DNA from: Desulforhopalus singaporensis
Lineage (GTDB): Bacteria; Desulfobacterota; Desulfobulbia; Desulfobulbales; Desulfocapsaceae
DNA: 64,000 bases
Direction: 5' to 3'
NCBI RefSeq assembly: GCF_900104445.1
Contig: NZ_FNJI01000006.1
Location: 1 to 64,000, forward strand
A program made the translations under genes and the position numbers. Positions 25,561 to 34,914 of the stretch are shown here, in pieces. Within the stretch, counting starts at the first letter, position 1, and every line of letters begins with the position of its first letter. Under the pieces are notes generated by a model. The model had not been told where the DNA came from, made no database searches, and worked only from the letters and a program-made list of their open reading frames with translations.

Positions 25561-26826
25561 TTATTCATGATGAACCAGGGCGGCCAGCCGGGTTAGCAGC
25601 GCATCTCTTGAATTTTCTTCCTGGTTGAGCAGCAGCGCAAAGGGACAGAGTTTTTTTTTCGACTCAAGGTATCCTGCGTAACAGTATACACCGTCCAGGG
25701 TTCCGCTTTTGACCAGGTGGCCTCTTTTGCGGGGCAACAGGTGAGCGTACGGCCTGAATCTGTCGAGTATTGCGACAAGGGTTGCACAGGTTATCTTGTT
25801 GTCCCTGGACAGTCCCGATCCGTCAACAACCCGGACCGTGCCTTTTTTCGTTTTCAAGATTTTGTCGATAAACTCGGCCATGACCCGCCTGGATTTATCC
25901 CACCGGGCGGGCTCGCCGTATACCTTCATGCCGATGGCCAGAAAGAGCTGGTTCGCTATAAAATTATTGGAGTATTTAAGGCACTGCTCGATTATTTCCT
26001 GAAGGGATTTCTGTCCCCGGTATATATAGAGCGGTTGCCCTTTTTCATTGAGCCGGGGTGGAGTCTGGCGACGACCAAATCCGCGCTTGACAGTGATACC
26101 CGCTTTTTCCAGCTGAGCTTGAAACAGTTCCCCGGCATAACGTAGCGACGGGGACATCTTCCCCGGTACAGGGGCGGTGGCGATATTGATCCGGAAATCG
26201 CCCTTTGGCAGGGTACGGCCGGCGTCCTTCATAAGAGGGAGCAGGGGAGTCTGGGGTTCTCCGGGACTGATCAGGCCGGTCCCGGTTTTCTTTACTGGCA
26301 GGGAATTGAAGTTTACGGCAAGACCGCTGCTTGGCGCATCGTACGGGTTGCTGCTTGGCGGCACTTTTACCCCTGGTAGCATCGGATTACCCAAAGCGAA
26401 ACTGGTGTCGTCGAGAAAGAGGGTATTTACGCGAACAACTCCGCGCTGTTTCAGCTCCCTTGCTATGTGCAGGACAGCTTCCGAGGTGAGGAAGGGATCG
26501 CCGGAACCTTTGATAAAAAGATTTTCCTGACGGTCGACAAAGAAGAGGGTGGTGAATCTGTATTCTTTGCCCAATATGTTAATGGCTGCAAGACTTGTAA
26601 GTATTTTCAGAGTGGACGCAGGTATAAACTGATCGTGCTGCCGATAGCCAAAAGACGAGTCCGACCGGTCAACTAAAAATCCGCCGTTGTCAATTAGGGA
26701 GCGGGGATCAAAGGTGTCAGCCACCCCCTTCAGGGGCAGACATGACACCAGTAATATCGTTACCGCCAGGGCCAGGCCGTGCAGAACCGGAGCCTTTGTT
26801 GTTGCACAGCCCGTTGCGGTTTCCAT
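25561..26826 (-). CDS. dacB: D-alanyl-D-alanine carboxypeptidase/endopeptidase, PBP4 (S13) family
   Basis: 421 residues. N-terminal export signal (GLALAVTILLVSCLPLKGVA); a lipobox-like LVSC is present, so a lipoprotein form is possible. S13 motifs are all present: SxxK as ASTLKILT (Ser71, Lys74), SxN as KYSNNFIANQL, KTG-type as LVKSGTLDG. It trims or cleaves cross-links in periplasmic peptidoglycan. The ATG at 26826 overlaps the stop of the radical SAM gene as TGATG, so translation is coupled and the genes are co-transcribed, an unusual pairing. The domain II insertion is shorter than in E. coli PBP4, consistent with 421 residues rather than 477. Confidence 0.92.
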   Translation of the reverse strand: METATGCATTKAPVLHGLALAVTILLVSCLPLKGVADTFDPRSLIDNGGFLVDRSDSSFGYRQHDQFIPASTLKILTSLAAINILGKEYRFTTLFFVDRQENLFIKGSGDPFLTSEAVLHIARELKQRGVVRVNTLFLDDTSFALGNPMLPGVKVPPSSNPYDAPSSGLAVNFNSLPVKKTGTGLISPGEPQTPLLPLMKDAGRTLPKGDFRINIATAPVPGKMSPSLRYAGELFQAQLEKAGITVKRGFGRRQTPPRLNEKGQPLYIYRGQKSLQEIIEQCLKYSNNFIANQLFLAIGMKVYGEPARWDKSRRVMAEFIDKILKTKKGTVRVVDGSGLSRDNKITCATLVAILDRFRPYAHLLPRKRGHLVKSGTLDGVYCYAGYLESKKKLCPFALLLNQEENSRDALLTRLAALVHHE

Positions 26827-29378
26827 CACCGCTGCCCTGGTGATTTCTGACTTTTCGGTTTGTCAAGCGAGGTCCAGCCGGTCTTGACCACTCGCAGCTG
26901 TTGGGCCTGTTCCGGGGAAAGTTCCAGGATTGCACTCAAGGCTTCAACCGGTTTTATGCCAGGTGTTGCAGTTTCCGAAAAAAATTCCATCTCAATCCTG
27001 CCGTCATCGCCAAAGGAGCAACTGTTTACCATCGGCCTAATGTCCAGTTTTTTGGTTTTTCCTTTTCTGGTCTTGGCGACAAAAAAACTGTCGGCCTCCA
27101 TGAAGCTGTCGAGTCGGAATAGGTCGAATTCCTTGGACTCGCCGGGGAGGTAAATAACATAGGCGACTGTTGTTTTCTGCGGTGTTTTGCCGCTGTGCAA
27201 CTCGATCCCGGTGACCTTGATGCCGACAGGAAGACTTGAATTGAGACGGGTTATAGTGCGTCCGATGCTGTCAAGGGGACTATTCAGGTCCATGATGAAA
27301 TACTCAGCCATGCTCTCGGTTCCCACCGGCAGCGCGGGGCCAAGGGAAATCTTCGGCAATGGATTGAATCCACGGGAATAATGGGTCGGCAGTTCGCAGC
27401 GCTTGAGAGCCCGGAAGATAACCTGCATTATCTCAAGATGACCGAGATAGCAGATGTCGCCTGTTCTGCTGTAGTGGACCATATACTTGAAATGTGTCTC
27501 GCTCCCATTGGTGCGGGCTTTGACCGGTGTTGGTGGGTGGGGTTTCTGGCTGCGGTTATGAACTATCGGCATGATGCGTTTGAAGTCGCACACCCCGCAT
27601 TTCTGGCAGGCATGATAGCGACAGTCCGGGGTGTAGACAAGGTTCTTGGATTTTTTCAGTTCATCTGCCAGGAAATCGTTTGAAACAGCACTGTCCAGAT
27701 GGCTCCAGGGTAGAATTTCGTTAATATCCCTGCGCCTTAGGTAGGAATCCAGGTCGATTCCGCACTGGTCGCCGCTGTTGCGCCATGTCTCAAGGTCGAA
27801 ATGTTCGGCCCAGCCGTCGAGGCGAGCCCCGTTTTTCCAGGCGGTCTCCAGGAGTCGCGACAACCGCCTGTCCCCGCGGGAGAAGACGCCTTCGAGGAAG
27901 CTGGTCTCGGGGTCGTGATATTTGAAGTTACATCCTTTTCTTGGTAATCCATCGCGCAGGGTTCGGAAGTTTTCCCTGCTATTTTCAATGGACAGCTGCT
28001 GCTCCCATTGAAAAGGGGTATGGGGTTTGGGCACGAAGGTACCTACACTCACGTTGACCTGTCTGCTGGTTCCCGATTTCCCAAGGTTATGACCCGCGAG
28101 AATCTTGCGTACCAGGAGGATAATCTCATTAATATCCGTTGCAGTTTCGGTGGGCAGACCAATCATGAAATAACATTTGATCAGACGCCAGCCCAGCGAA
28201 AAAGCGGTGTCGCATGTCTGTATCAGGTCGTCTTCGGTTATCCCTTTGTTGATCACCTGGCGCAACCTCTCGCTCCCGGCTTCCGGCGCGAGGGTGAACC
28301 CGGTTTTACGCACTCTTTTGACCTGTTCCATTATCGTACTGGTAAGAGTGCCGACACGCATGGACGGCATTGCAACAGACACATAGCTGTCGCCGAATTT
28401 ATCCATCAGCGCCGGGAGGCTCTGATCAAGACAGGAGTAGTCGCCCGTGGAAAGTGATAGCAGGGCGAGTTCTTCAAAACCTGAGTTGGTGATTCCCTCA
28501 ATGGCGAGCCGTTTCACCTGTTCAGGGGTGCGCTCTCTCACCGGGCGATAGGTCATTCCCGCCTGACAAAATCTGCATCCCCTGGTGCATCCTCTTGCAA
28601 CCTCCACGCCCAGACGATCGTGGACAATCTTGGCATTGGGCACGAGGGGGGTAAGCAGATGATCGAGGCTGTCGAGGTTTTCGACTATCCTGCGGGAGAC
28701 GGTGCCTTTCCCGCTGAGGCGGACGATCTCACGCAGCCTGCCCTGGTGGTCGTTTTCCATATGGACCGGTTTGAAATGGGAGGGGATATAGATGCCCTCA
28801 ATGGTCTCGAGCTGTTGTAGCAGTTGTTTCTTGTCGATGTTTTTGTGGTCCCGTATTATCTCGCCGATTTCGATAATCGCTTCTTCCCCGTCGCCGAGGA
28901 GGATTGCATCAAAAAAATCGGCTACCGGTTCAGGGTTGAGCGAGCATGCGCCTCCACCGAGTATAAGAGGGTAGGAATCGTCTCTGTCAGCGGAACGGAA
29001 TGGGATACCGGCAAGTTCCAGTACCGTCAGGATATTAGTGTAGCAAAGTTCATACGGCAGGGTAAAGCCGATAACGTCAAAGTCGGTCAGGAAACGACCG
29101 GTCTCCAGGCTGGTGAGAGGGGTGCGGTTGCTGCGCAGCAGCTGTTCCGCGTCGATATCGGGACAGTAGCACCGCTCGGCCACCATCCGGGGTCGCCTGT
29201 TGAGAATATGGTAAAGAATCTGAAGTCCCTGGTGGGACATGCCGATCTCGTAGAGATCCGGGAAGATAAGAGCAAACTTTACCGCATCGTCACTCCATTC
29301 GGGAAAATATGAATTGTGTTCCCGGCCAAGATATCTGCCGGGCCGGGTTACTGCTGAAAGAAATTTTTTGTCTGTCAT
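26826..29378 (-). CDS. B12-binding-domain-like radical SAM protein fused to a DUF2344 domain
   Basis: About 850 residues. The N-terminal 200 residues resemble the B12-binding-like domain of TIGR03960 proteins (FALIFPDLYEIGMSHQGLQI, IGFTLPYELCYTNILTVLEL, LILGGGACSLNPEPVADF) but lack the DxHxxG cobalamin motif. The radical SAM cluster is RGCTRGCRFCQAG (Cys264, 268, 271). The C-terminal quarter is the separate TIGR03936/DUF2344 domain (YMVHYSRTGDICYLGHLE, RALKRCELPTHYSRGFNPLP), often an adjacent gene in other bacteria and fused here. Substrate unknown; an RNA or protein modification role is only a guess. Start MTDKKFLSAVTRPGRY at 29378 is chosen; longer forms begin at 29396 or 29432 without a clear site. 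Confidence 0.88.
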   Translation of the reverse strand: MTDKKFLSAVTRPGRYLGREHNSYFPEWSDDAVKFALIFPDLYEIGMSHQGLQILYHILNRRPRMVAERCYCPDIDAEQLLRSNRTPLTSLETGRFLTDFDVIGFTLPYELCYTNILTVLELAGIPFRSADRDDSYPLILGGGACSLNPEPVADFFDAILLGDGEEAIIEIGEIIRDHKNIDKKQLLQQLETIEGIYIPSHFKPVHMENDHQGRLREIVRLSGKGTVSRRIVENLDSLDHLLTPLVPNAKIVHDRLGVEVARGCTRGCRFCQAGMTYRPVRERTPEQVKRLAIEGITNSGFEELALLSLSTGDYSCLDQSLPALMDKFGDSYVSVAMPSMRVGTLTSTIMEQVKRVRKTGFTLAPEAGSERLRQVINKGITEDDLIQTCDTAFSLGWRLIKCYFMIGLPTETATDINEIILLVRKILAGHNLGKSGTSRQVNVSVGTFVPKPHTPFQWEQQLSIENSRENFRTLRDGLPRKGCNFKYHDPETSFLEGVFSRGDRRLSRLLETAWKNGARLDGWAEHFDLETWRNSGDQCGIDLDSYLRRRDINEILPWSHLDSAVSNDFLADELKKSKNLVYTPDCRYHACQKCGVCDFKRIMPIVHNRSQKPHPPTPVKARTNGSETHFKYMVHYSRTGDICYLGHLEIMQVIFRALKRCELPTHYSRGFNPLPKISLGPALPVGTESMAEYFIMDLNSPLDSIGRTITRLNSSLPVGIKVTGIELHSGKTPQKTTVAYVIYLPGESKEFDLFRLDSFMEADSFFVAKTRKGKTKKLDIRPMVNSCSFGDDGRIEMEFFSETATPGIKPVEALSAILELSPEQAQQLRVVKTGWTSLDKPKSQKSPGQR

Positions 29379-29573
29379 TGAAGTATCGCTGTGCATCGGG
29401 TTATATGTGAGAAGGAGTTGTCGTCCGTTCAACTCGCTGTCCTGCTGATTTAAAGCCGTATCATCATTTACTTAAAATTGGTTGACTTTTCAAGTCGGGA
29501 TGCTTTAATCGGGTTGCAATAGGGAGTAGGCCCCGCGCAAGCCAATGAAAAAGCTACTTGAGGATCACTATTT

Positions 29574-30734
29574 ATGAAACCTGTTTCGGCAATTGTGTCC
29601 GTCTTCTTTTTTTTAATCCTGCTGCTGCTGCCGTGCTGGACCAATGCGAAACAGCATGATGTTGCTATCGAGCGCCTGGTCTTTGAGCAGCAGTCAGAAG
29701 ACGAAGAACGACTGGTGGTGGTCCTGCAAGAAGAACTGACTCCGCGTATTTTTCGTATCGACGGAGAAAAACCGCGAATCGTGATCGACCTGCCAAGCAC
29801 CAGATATCACGGTGAAAACGTAATTACCCTGCCGGAGGCGAATCTGGCCCGGAAAATCAGGGTGGGCAGTCACGACGATCCTGTCGCCAAAACTCGGATC
29901 GTACTTGATCTTGTCAGCAATATTCCGGTGCGTTACCAGCAGCAATATTCGCCTGAAACCCGGCAGTTGAAGATTATCCTCACCTCCGGTCTGGTGCAAC
30001 TCAAACAGAGCGGAACCATAGCCCCTGACAAGAGGAACAGCGAAGACTACGGTGTAAAAGAGGAGCAGTCGAGCCCGGAAAAAGGCCCGCAACCGGACAC
30101 CGATGAGCTGGTAGCAGCAGACGAGCCGGCGGATGAGATCTCAGCGTCGGAGCAGGAGATCGATGAGCAGAAGGCGGCTCCGTCCTCGCCATCAGAACAC
30201 CTTCCGGAGGCGGTGCAGACCGCTCAGGATGGCCGCGCGGATGTCGCCGTTTCCGGGGCAGAGCAGATATCGCCTTCAGGTGTGGAAGATGACGGCGGGG
30301 ACAGCCAGGATCCTCCCGGTGCGGATTTTGCGGCTGACGACGTTTTGGTTTCCACCGGTGAAGTAGAGAGTCTTGTACCTCCTGATCTGGTCAATATAAC
30401 CTTTGACAGAACTTCCGGAGAGGGTGAGATGGTAAAGTTTCATCTTAACGATTATGATCTGCCAAGGGTTTCGGTGCAGGAACAGGAGCAGCCACGGATA
30501 TACTGTGACTTCACCAACCCCAAACACGATACAACAGTGGAAGAAACGATACTGCCGCAAGGTGATTTTGTCAGGAAAATCCATATAGAGACCCGGGGGA
30601 TGCCTGAGTTGCTTCGGGTTGTGATAGATCTTGTCCCCGGAAAAAACTACGACCTGCGCCAGGTTCTTTTCAAGGCTGACCGGCTTTTCGTCCTGGTTAT
30701 CACCGAGCTGGAACCGGAATTCCAAAGGGAGTGA
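29574..30734 (+). CDS. Exported protein with two AMIN domains
   Basis: 386 residues with GAGGA 9 bases before the ATG. Signal peptide at 1-25 (IVSVFFFLILLLLPCWTNA). The first AMIN domain lies at about 30-145 (ERLVVVLQEELTPRIFRIDG, PRIVIDLPSTRYHGENV, KTRIVLDLV) and the second at about 270-380 (MVKFHLNDYDLPRVSV, LLRVVIDLVPGKNYDLRQVL). An acidic, Pro/Ser/Glu-rich linker of about 120 residues separates them. AMIN domains target proteins to septal or outer peptidoglycan sites, usually in amidases or PilQ-type secretins; no catalytic domain is present here. It converges on the next gene with an 8-base gap. Confidence 0.85.
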   Translation: MKPVSAIVSVFFFLILLLLPCWTNAKQHDVAIERLVFEQQSEDEERLVVVLQEELTPRIFRIDGEKPRIVIDLPSTRYHGENVITLPEANLARKIRVGSHDDPVAKTRIVLDLVSNIPVRYQQQYSPETRQLKIILTSGLVQLKQSGTIAPDKRNSEDYGVKEEQSSPEKGPQPDTDELVAADEPADEISASEQEIDEQKAAPSSPSEHLPEAVQTAQDGRADVAVSGAEQISPSGVEDDGGDSQDPPGADFAADDVLVSTGEVESLVPPDLVNITFDRTSGEGEMVKFHLNDYDLPRVSVQEQEQPRIYCDFTNPKHDTTVEETILPQGDFVRKIHIETRGMPELLRVVIDLVPGKNYDLRQVLFKADRLFVLVITELEPEFQRE

Positions 30735-30742
30735 GGACGAAT

Positions 30743-31516
30743 TCAGGGCAGCAGCCGTTTAAAATAGTATGGCGGCGACGGTAGTGAATATGTTGCAGGT
30801 TCCGGGTAAAGCTCCATCTCCGAAAGATGCAGCTTGAGCAATGTCTTATATCCCAGACCGGTGATTTCTATCTCTTGCGGCTGGTAGCATCCGCCAAGCT
30901 GTTGGAATTTGCTGTAGTGGATCTGGGCAAGTTTTTTGCCCTCGCCTGTTTCCACTATTCTTGTCTGTATCAGCCCCGATTCCCCGCTGACGAGTGAACG
31001 GGTCACAACAACAGGAGTGCTGTGTTGACGGGTGGCGACCCAGTACCCTCTTTTCTCAGTGTCTTCTCTGATATCAAGCGGCGCCATTTCAGGGAACAGG
31101 GCCCTGGCTGTGAGCCATTGTCCCCAGTCTCCCGTAACAAGAAAAGGGGCGATACCGTTTCTGGTACCGAATGATTTGACGTTGCCCCAGGTGTACTGGC
31201 TATTGGCTGTGTCGAGAATCCGGTACTCATGACGGTCTCCTGCCACGGCCCAGACCGGTTGGCCAAACGGGTTGGTTACGACAAATTTGAACGAAGAGGG
31301 AAAGGAAAAAAGAAAGCTGCCCTGTATCGATTTTCGCGTTAGCGGGGATTGATAGGAAAGGGCAAGATCAGCGCCGATGGTAGGGGCGCACCGGCGATCC
31401 CTTGCCGCTGCGGAATCAACGAGTGCTGCAGCGGATGTGTACTCAGGAGGCGCAAGTGGATCACCCCATGGTAACTTGGCGGTACAACCGGTAACACAAC
31501 ACCAGACCAGGATCAT
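30743..31516 (-). CDS. Outer-membrane lipoprotein, LolB/DUF4292-like
   Basis: About 257 residues from ATG 31516 (MILVWCCVTGC, lipobox VTGC). That start gives a very short signal without a basic residue. A longer start inside the preceding TPR gene (TTG 31597 or ATG 31627) would add KSFPGIFWPLC before it and is possible, so the 5' end is uncertain. The mature part is beta-rich: SFLFSFPSSFKFVVTNPFGQPVWAVAG, VFLVTGDWGQWL-like, then IHYSKFQQLGGCYQPQEIEITG and LKLHLSEMEL, resembling the LolB/DUF4292 lipoprotein-insertion fold. It is the last gene of the pdxA-tmk-TPR run. A role in outer-membrane assembly is inference. Confidence 0.72.
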   Translation of the reverse strand: MILVWCCVTGCTAKLPWGDPLAPPEYTSAAALVDSAAARDRRCAPTIGADLALSYQSPLTRKSIQGSFLFSFPSSFKFVVTNPFGQPVWAVAGDRHEYRILDTANSQYTWGNVKSFGTRNGIAPFLVTGDWGQWLTARALFPEMAPLDIREDTEKRGYWVATRQHSTPVVVTRSLVSGESGLIQTRIVETGEGKKLAQIHYSKFQQLGGCYQPQEIEITGLGYKTLLKLHLSEMELYPEPATYSLPSPPYYFKRLLP

Positions 31517-31556
31517 ACAAAGGGGCCAGAAGATACCTGGAAACGATTTGGGGATA

Positions 31557-33269
31557 TTACTTTTTTCCGGTATCGAGAAGTTGCTTAAGAGCTTCAATTT
31601 CCTTTTCCAGTTTCTTCTTTTTGGCATTTTTGCCGAACAGTTCGACCGCACGCTGGAACATCTCCAGCGCCTGGCTGTGCTTGTCCTGTACCTGGTATAC
31701 CCGTCCGAGGTGTTCGTAGATATTGGGGTCGCCCGACTCAAGGGTAAGGGAGTGCTGAAAAGCTTCTTCAGCTTCCCGGTACCTGCCAAGCCTGAAATAT
31801 ACCCAGCCCAAACTGTCGATTATAAAGCCGTTATCCGGTTTGAGCCGATTGGCCTTTTCGATATATTCAAGGGCCTTGTCAAGATTGACGTTGTTGTCCG
31901 CCCATGTATAGCCGATAAAATTCAGGGCTTCAGCATGGTCGGCCTGCAGCTTTAGTACCTGCTGCATGGTTTTCATGGCAACCTGGTGACGACCTGTTTT
32001 TTCCAGCAGCAACCCGTACTCGAAAAGGATCTGAGGGTCGTCAGGGTAGCGCAGGACGCCTTCCTTTAAAATTTCGACAGCCTTGTCCGGTTCATCACGT
32101 TCCTGGTAGAGCGAAGAGAGCAGCGCGAAGAACAGAGGGGATACGATTTGATCGTCGGCGATATAATGCAGCAGGTTGTTTATCGCGGGCCTGCTGTCTC
32201 CTGTCTTCTGGTAGATCCTGGTCTGCAGGTAAACGGCCTCCTCGAACTCCTCGTCATGCGGGGTGATTTGCTTGAGCAGTTCCAGGCTCAAGCCATACTG
32301 CTGTTGCTGGAAGTAGATAAGTGCGAGCATGTAGGCGGCTTCGGGGCCGGCATCACCTTTTCGGGTCAGCCGGAGAAGGATTGGCCTGGCCTTGTCAGGT
32401 CGATTCTGTCCGAGATAGACCTTGCTGATGATAAGATCTATTTTATCCGGAGCGGAGCTGAAGTCGCGCAATCGATAGAGTTCGCCCAGTGCGTCATCGT
32501 AGCGGCCAAGATCAAAAAGTGCCTGGATACGGCTCAGAGACGCCTGTTCATCAAACTCATCCTGATCGATTATCTGAGCATAGATGCGTAATGCCTCGGA
32601 ATATTTCTGCCTGTCCACATAGAGAAAGCCGAGTTCAAAAGCGATCTCTTTGGACCAGTTCAGGTCGAGTGCCTGTTCGAACTGGGTGATCGACTCGTCA
32701 TATCGCCCTCTTTCCTTAAGCAACCTGGCGAGGCAGAGACGGGGAAGGTAGGAGGTTGGACTGGTCTGGAGCAGTTTACGAAATATCGTCTCAGCTTCGT
32801 CATAGTTCTTGAGATGGGTGTGGAGCAGGCCCAGTCGAATCTGTACCGCTTCGTTTGCCGGATTCTTGTCGAGAACCTGGCGATACAACCCGATGGCGGC
32901 GTCGAGCTTGTCCTGCTGTACGTATAGATTGGCCAGGAACAGCTTGAATGTGTCGTTGTCGGGTTGTGCTTCAATGGCGCTTAAAAGCCAGGCGGCGCCA
33001 GCCTCAAAATCGCCCATCTTAAACATTACGATGGGGATTTTTTCTTCAATATAACGGGCAGACGGGTCGCATATAAGCGCTTTTTCGTAGGCTTCAAGGG
33101 CTTCGGGATAGCGTCCGCTGTATTCTGCGTGGGTGGCCCAGAGAAAGTAAAAGTACGAACAGGAATAGTCGGTTTGTTCCTGTGGCTCCTGCAACTCCAG
33201 TACCGCCGTTGGTCTGCCGCACCCGGTAACCAGCGTCAGGCAGAGTATGGCAAAGGAAAAAAACTTCAT
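31557..33269 (-). CDS. Tetratricopeptide-repeat lipoprotein
   Basis: 570 residues. Signal peptide with lipobox VTGC (Cys17). From about residue 40 to 560 it is nearly all TPR units of 34 residues, with the usual W/Y-x-x-L/G-x-Y and A-x-x-x-F/Y spacing. Recognisable copies include GRYPEALEAYEKAL, KLDAAIGLYRQVLDKNP, KNYDEAETIFRKLL, RYDESITQFEQAL, DKAVEILKEGVLRYP and RYREAEEAFQHSL. It ends in a Lys-rich coiled segment (KKKKLEKEIEALKQ). A periplasmic scaffold at the outer membrane is likely. Its ATG overlaps the tmk stop (ATGA), and it lies upstream of another lipoprotein gene, so the two may act together. Confidence 0.92.
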   Translation of the reverse strand: MKFFSFAILCLTLVTGCGRPTAVLELQEPQEQTDYSCSYFYFLWATHAEYSGRYPEALEAYEKALICDPSARYIEEKIPIVMFKMGDFEAGAAWLLSAIEAQPDNDTFKLFLANLYVQQDKLDAAIGLYRQVLDKNPANEAVQIRLGLLHTHLKNYDEAETIFRKLLQTSPTSYLPRLCLARLLKERGRYDESITQFEQALDLNWSKEIAFELGFLYVDRQKYSEALRIYAQIIDQDEFDEQASLSRIQALFDLGRYDDALGELYRLRDFSSAPDKIDLIISKVYLGQNRPDKARPILLRLTRKGDAGPEAAYMLALIYFQQQQYGLSLELLKQITPHDEEFEEAVYLQTRIYQKTGDSRPAINNLLHYIADDQIVSPLFFALLSSLYQERDEPDKAVEILKEGVLRYPDDPQILFEYGLLLEKTGRHQVAMKTMQQVLKLQADHAEALNFIGYTWADNNVNLDKALEYIEKANRLKPDNGFIIDSLGWVYFRLGRYREAEEAFQHSLTLESGDPNIYEHLGRVYQVQDKHSQALEMFQRAVELFGKNAKKKKLEKEIEALKQLLDTGKK

Positions 33270-33898
33270 TGGCAGTCACCGGTGCCTGGTAAGCGCTTGA
33301 GAAGTGGAGCTATCGCATTTTTCACCCTCTGGTGGACCTCGTCAACTGAGCCTTCTGCGTCTATGGTACGAATATAGGGCTTATCGAGTCGCGAGAAGAT
33401 AGTCGCGACCTTGACCAGGTTGTCCAGCTGTTCGAAATCGTTGAGTTCTTCATTGCGGCCGAGAACAATGCGTTGCCTGCTTGTTTCCACGGATGCCTGG
33501 AAGATCAGGGCCATGTCCGGTTCGGGAGCGAACCTGTTTTTATCGAAAATGTCGTCAACGTCAAAGCCCAGAGCGCTCTGGTAGGCGACGGTGGAGAGAA
33601 AATAGCGGTCGCAAAGGACGACCTTCCCTGCCATGAGGGCAGGAGTGAGCTGCTGCTGCACATGTTCTTTTCGGTCGTTGACAAACAGTTCGAGTTCATA
33701 CTCGGGGCTGTGTTGCTGCCGGTTGACATAAAGCTCCCTGATTTTTTGTCCCCACTGGCCGTCAGTGGGTTCCCTGGTGGTTACGACATCAAGTCCGAGA
33801 CCGTTGAGATGATCAGCGAGCAGCTTAAGCTGCGTCGACTTTCCGGTGCCGTCGGCGCCTTCGAACACTATGAGAATACCTCTATGGCTGGTTGTCAT
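33266..33898 (-). CDS. tmk: Thymidylate kinase
   Basis: 210 residues. P-loop FEGADGTGKSTQ (residues 12-23), TREPTDGQWG where most bacterial enzymes have TREPGGT, the DR block VLCDRYFLSTVAYQ (Asp97, Arg98), and a C-terminal helix. It phosphorylates dTMP to dTDP. The Thr/Asp in the TREP loop is a sequence departure, which may reflect lineage. It begins two bases after the pdxA stop and overlaps the TPR gene by four bases. Confidence 0.92.
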   Translation of the reverse strand: MTTSHRGILIVFEGADGTGKSTQLKLLADHLNGLGLDVVTTREPTDGQWGQKIRELYVNRQQHSPEYELELFVNDRKEHVQQQLTPALMAGKVVLCDRYFLSTVAYQSALGFDVDDIFDKNRFAPEPDMALIFQASVETSRQRIVLGRNEELNDFEQLDNLVKVATIFSRLDKPYIRTIDAEGSVDEVHQRVKNAIAPLLKRLPGTGDCQ

Positions 33899-33900
33899 AA

Positions 33901-34914
33901 CTATTGCTTGGGGCAGCTGTCAAACTTTTTTCGGTTGGTGCATATCGAGTCGGCAAGGTTTACGGCGGCGGCAAGACTCAGGTGGCTGGCCACTCCTTTG
34001 CCCGCTATGTCATAGGCGGTGCCGTGATCGACGGAAGTACGTACTATGGGCAGCCCAAGGGTTACGTTTACCCCGTCGTCGAAATGCAGTAATTTAAAGG
34101 GAATCAACCCCTGGTCGTGATACATGCAAACTACCGCGTCATAGTTGCCGGACGCAGCCGAGTAAAAAACGGTATCCGGCGGAAACGGCCCGCTAACATC
34201 TATGGTTCTGCGCTTTGCTGCTTCAACCGCGGGTCTGATTATATCCCTTTCCTCGCGGCCGAAAAGCGCGTCCTCTCCAGCGTGGGGGTTGAGTCCGGCA
34301 ACAGCTATTTTTGGCGCGGGGATGCCAAAATCGCGAACAAGACTATTGCTGGTCACATCTATAAGTGAGTTGACCGCCTCAGAGGTGATCATTGCCGGTA
34401 CAGTTTTTAGTGCACAGTGGATGGTGACCAGGGTCACCTTCAGCCTTGTGCCGGCCATCATCATGACAACATCCCGTGTGCCGGTGAGGTGGGCGAGCAT
34501 TTCGGTGTGTCCGGGGTAGTCGTAGCCGGCGCTGTTAAGGGTTGTCTTGGCAATGGGACAGGTAGTGATGCCGTCGATAATGTTTTTCTGGATAAGGTCG
34601 ACCCCGGTCTCGATATAGTGAGCCATGGCTCTGCCGGTCTCCATGGTGGGGTGCCCCCAGCTGAATTCTGTTTCTGGCAATTGCGACAAATTTAGTACCG
34701 GGATGGTTCTTTCGGTAAAAGGGCGGCCTGGCTGCCAGTCGCTGATCGGGGGGCAACCGATACCAAGTTCTGCTGCACATCGCTCAAGTACGGCGGCGTC
34801 GCCAAGCACCACCGGCTGCAGGCTGGCAGACAAGGTCGGGTCGGCGAAAAATTTGAGGATGATCTCCGGGCCGATTCCAGCCGGGCAGCCCATGGTGATT
34901 CCAATTGTATTCAT
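33901..34914 (-). CDS. pdxA: 4-hydroxythreonine-4-phosphate dehydrogenase
   Basis: 337 residues, beginning MNTIGITMGCPAGIGPEI, the family signature. Metal and substrate blocks: GHTEMLAHLTG with catalytic His, AVAGLNPHAGEDALFG and MYHDQGLIPFKLL. GVNVTLGLPIVRTSVDHGTAYDIAGKG is the C-terminal conserved block. It oxidises 4-phosphohydroxy-threonine in pyridoxal phosphate synthesis. It heads a run with tmk and two lipoprotein genes and follows the translation operon with a 235-base gap. Confidence 0.95.
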   Translation of the reverse strand: MNTIGITMGCPAGIGPEIILKFFADPTLSASLQPVVLGDAAVLERCAAELGIGCPPISDWQPGRPFTERTIPVLNLSQLPETEFSWGHPTMETGRAMAHYIETGVDLIQKNIIDGITTCPIAKTTLNSAGYDYPGHTEMLAHLTGTRDVVMMMAGTRLKVTLVTIHCALKTVPAMITSEAVNSLIDVTSNSLVRDFGIPAPKIAVAGLNPHAGEDALFGREERDIIRPAVEAAKRRTIDVSGPFPPDTVFYSAASGNYDAVVCMYHDQGLIPFKLLHFDDGVNVTLGLPIVRTSVDHGTAYDIAGKGVASHLSLAAAVNLADSICTNRKKFDSCPKQ

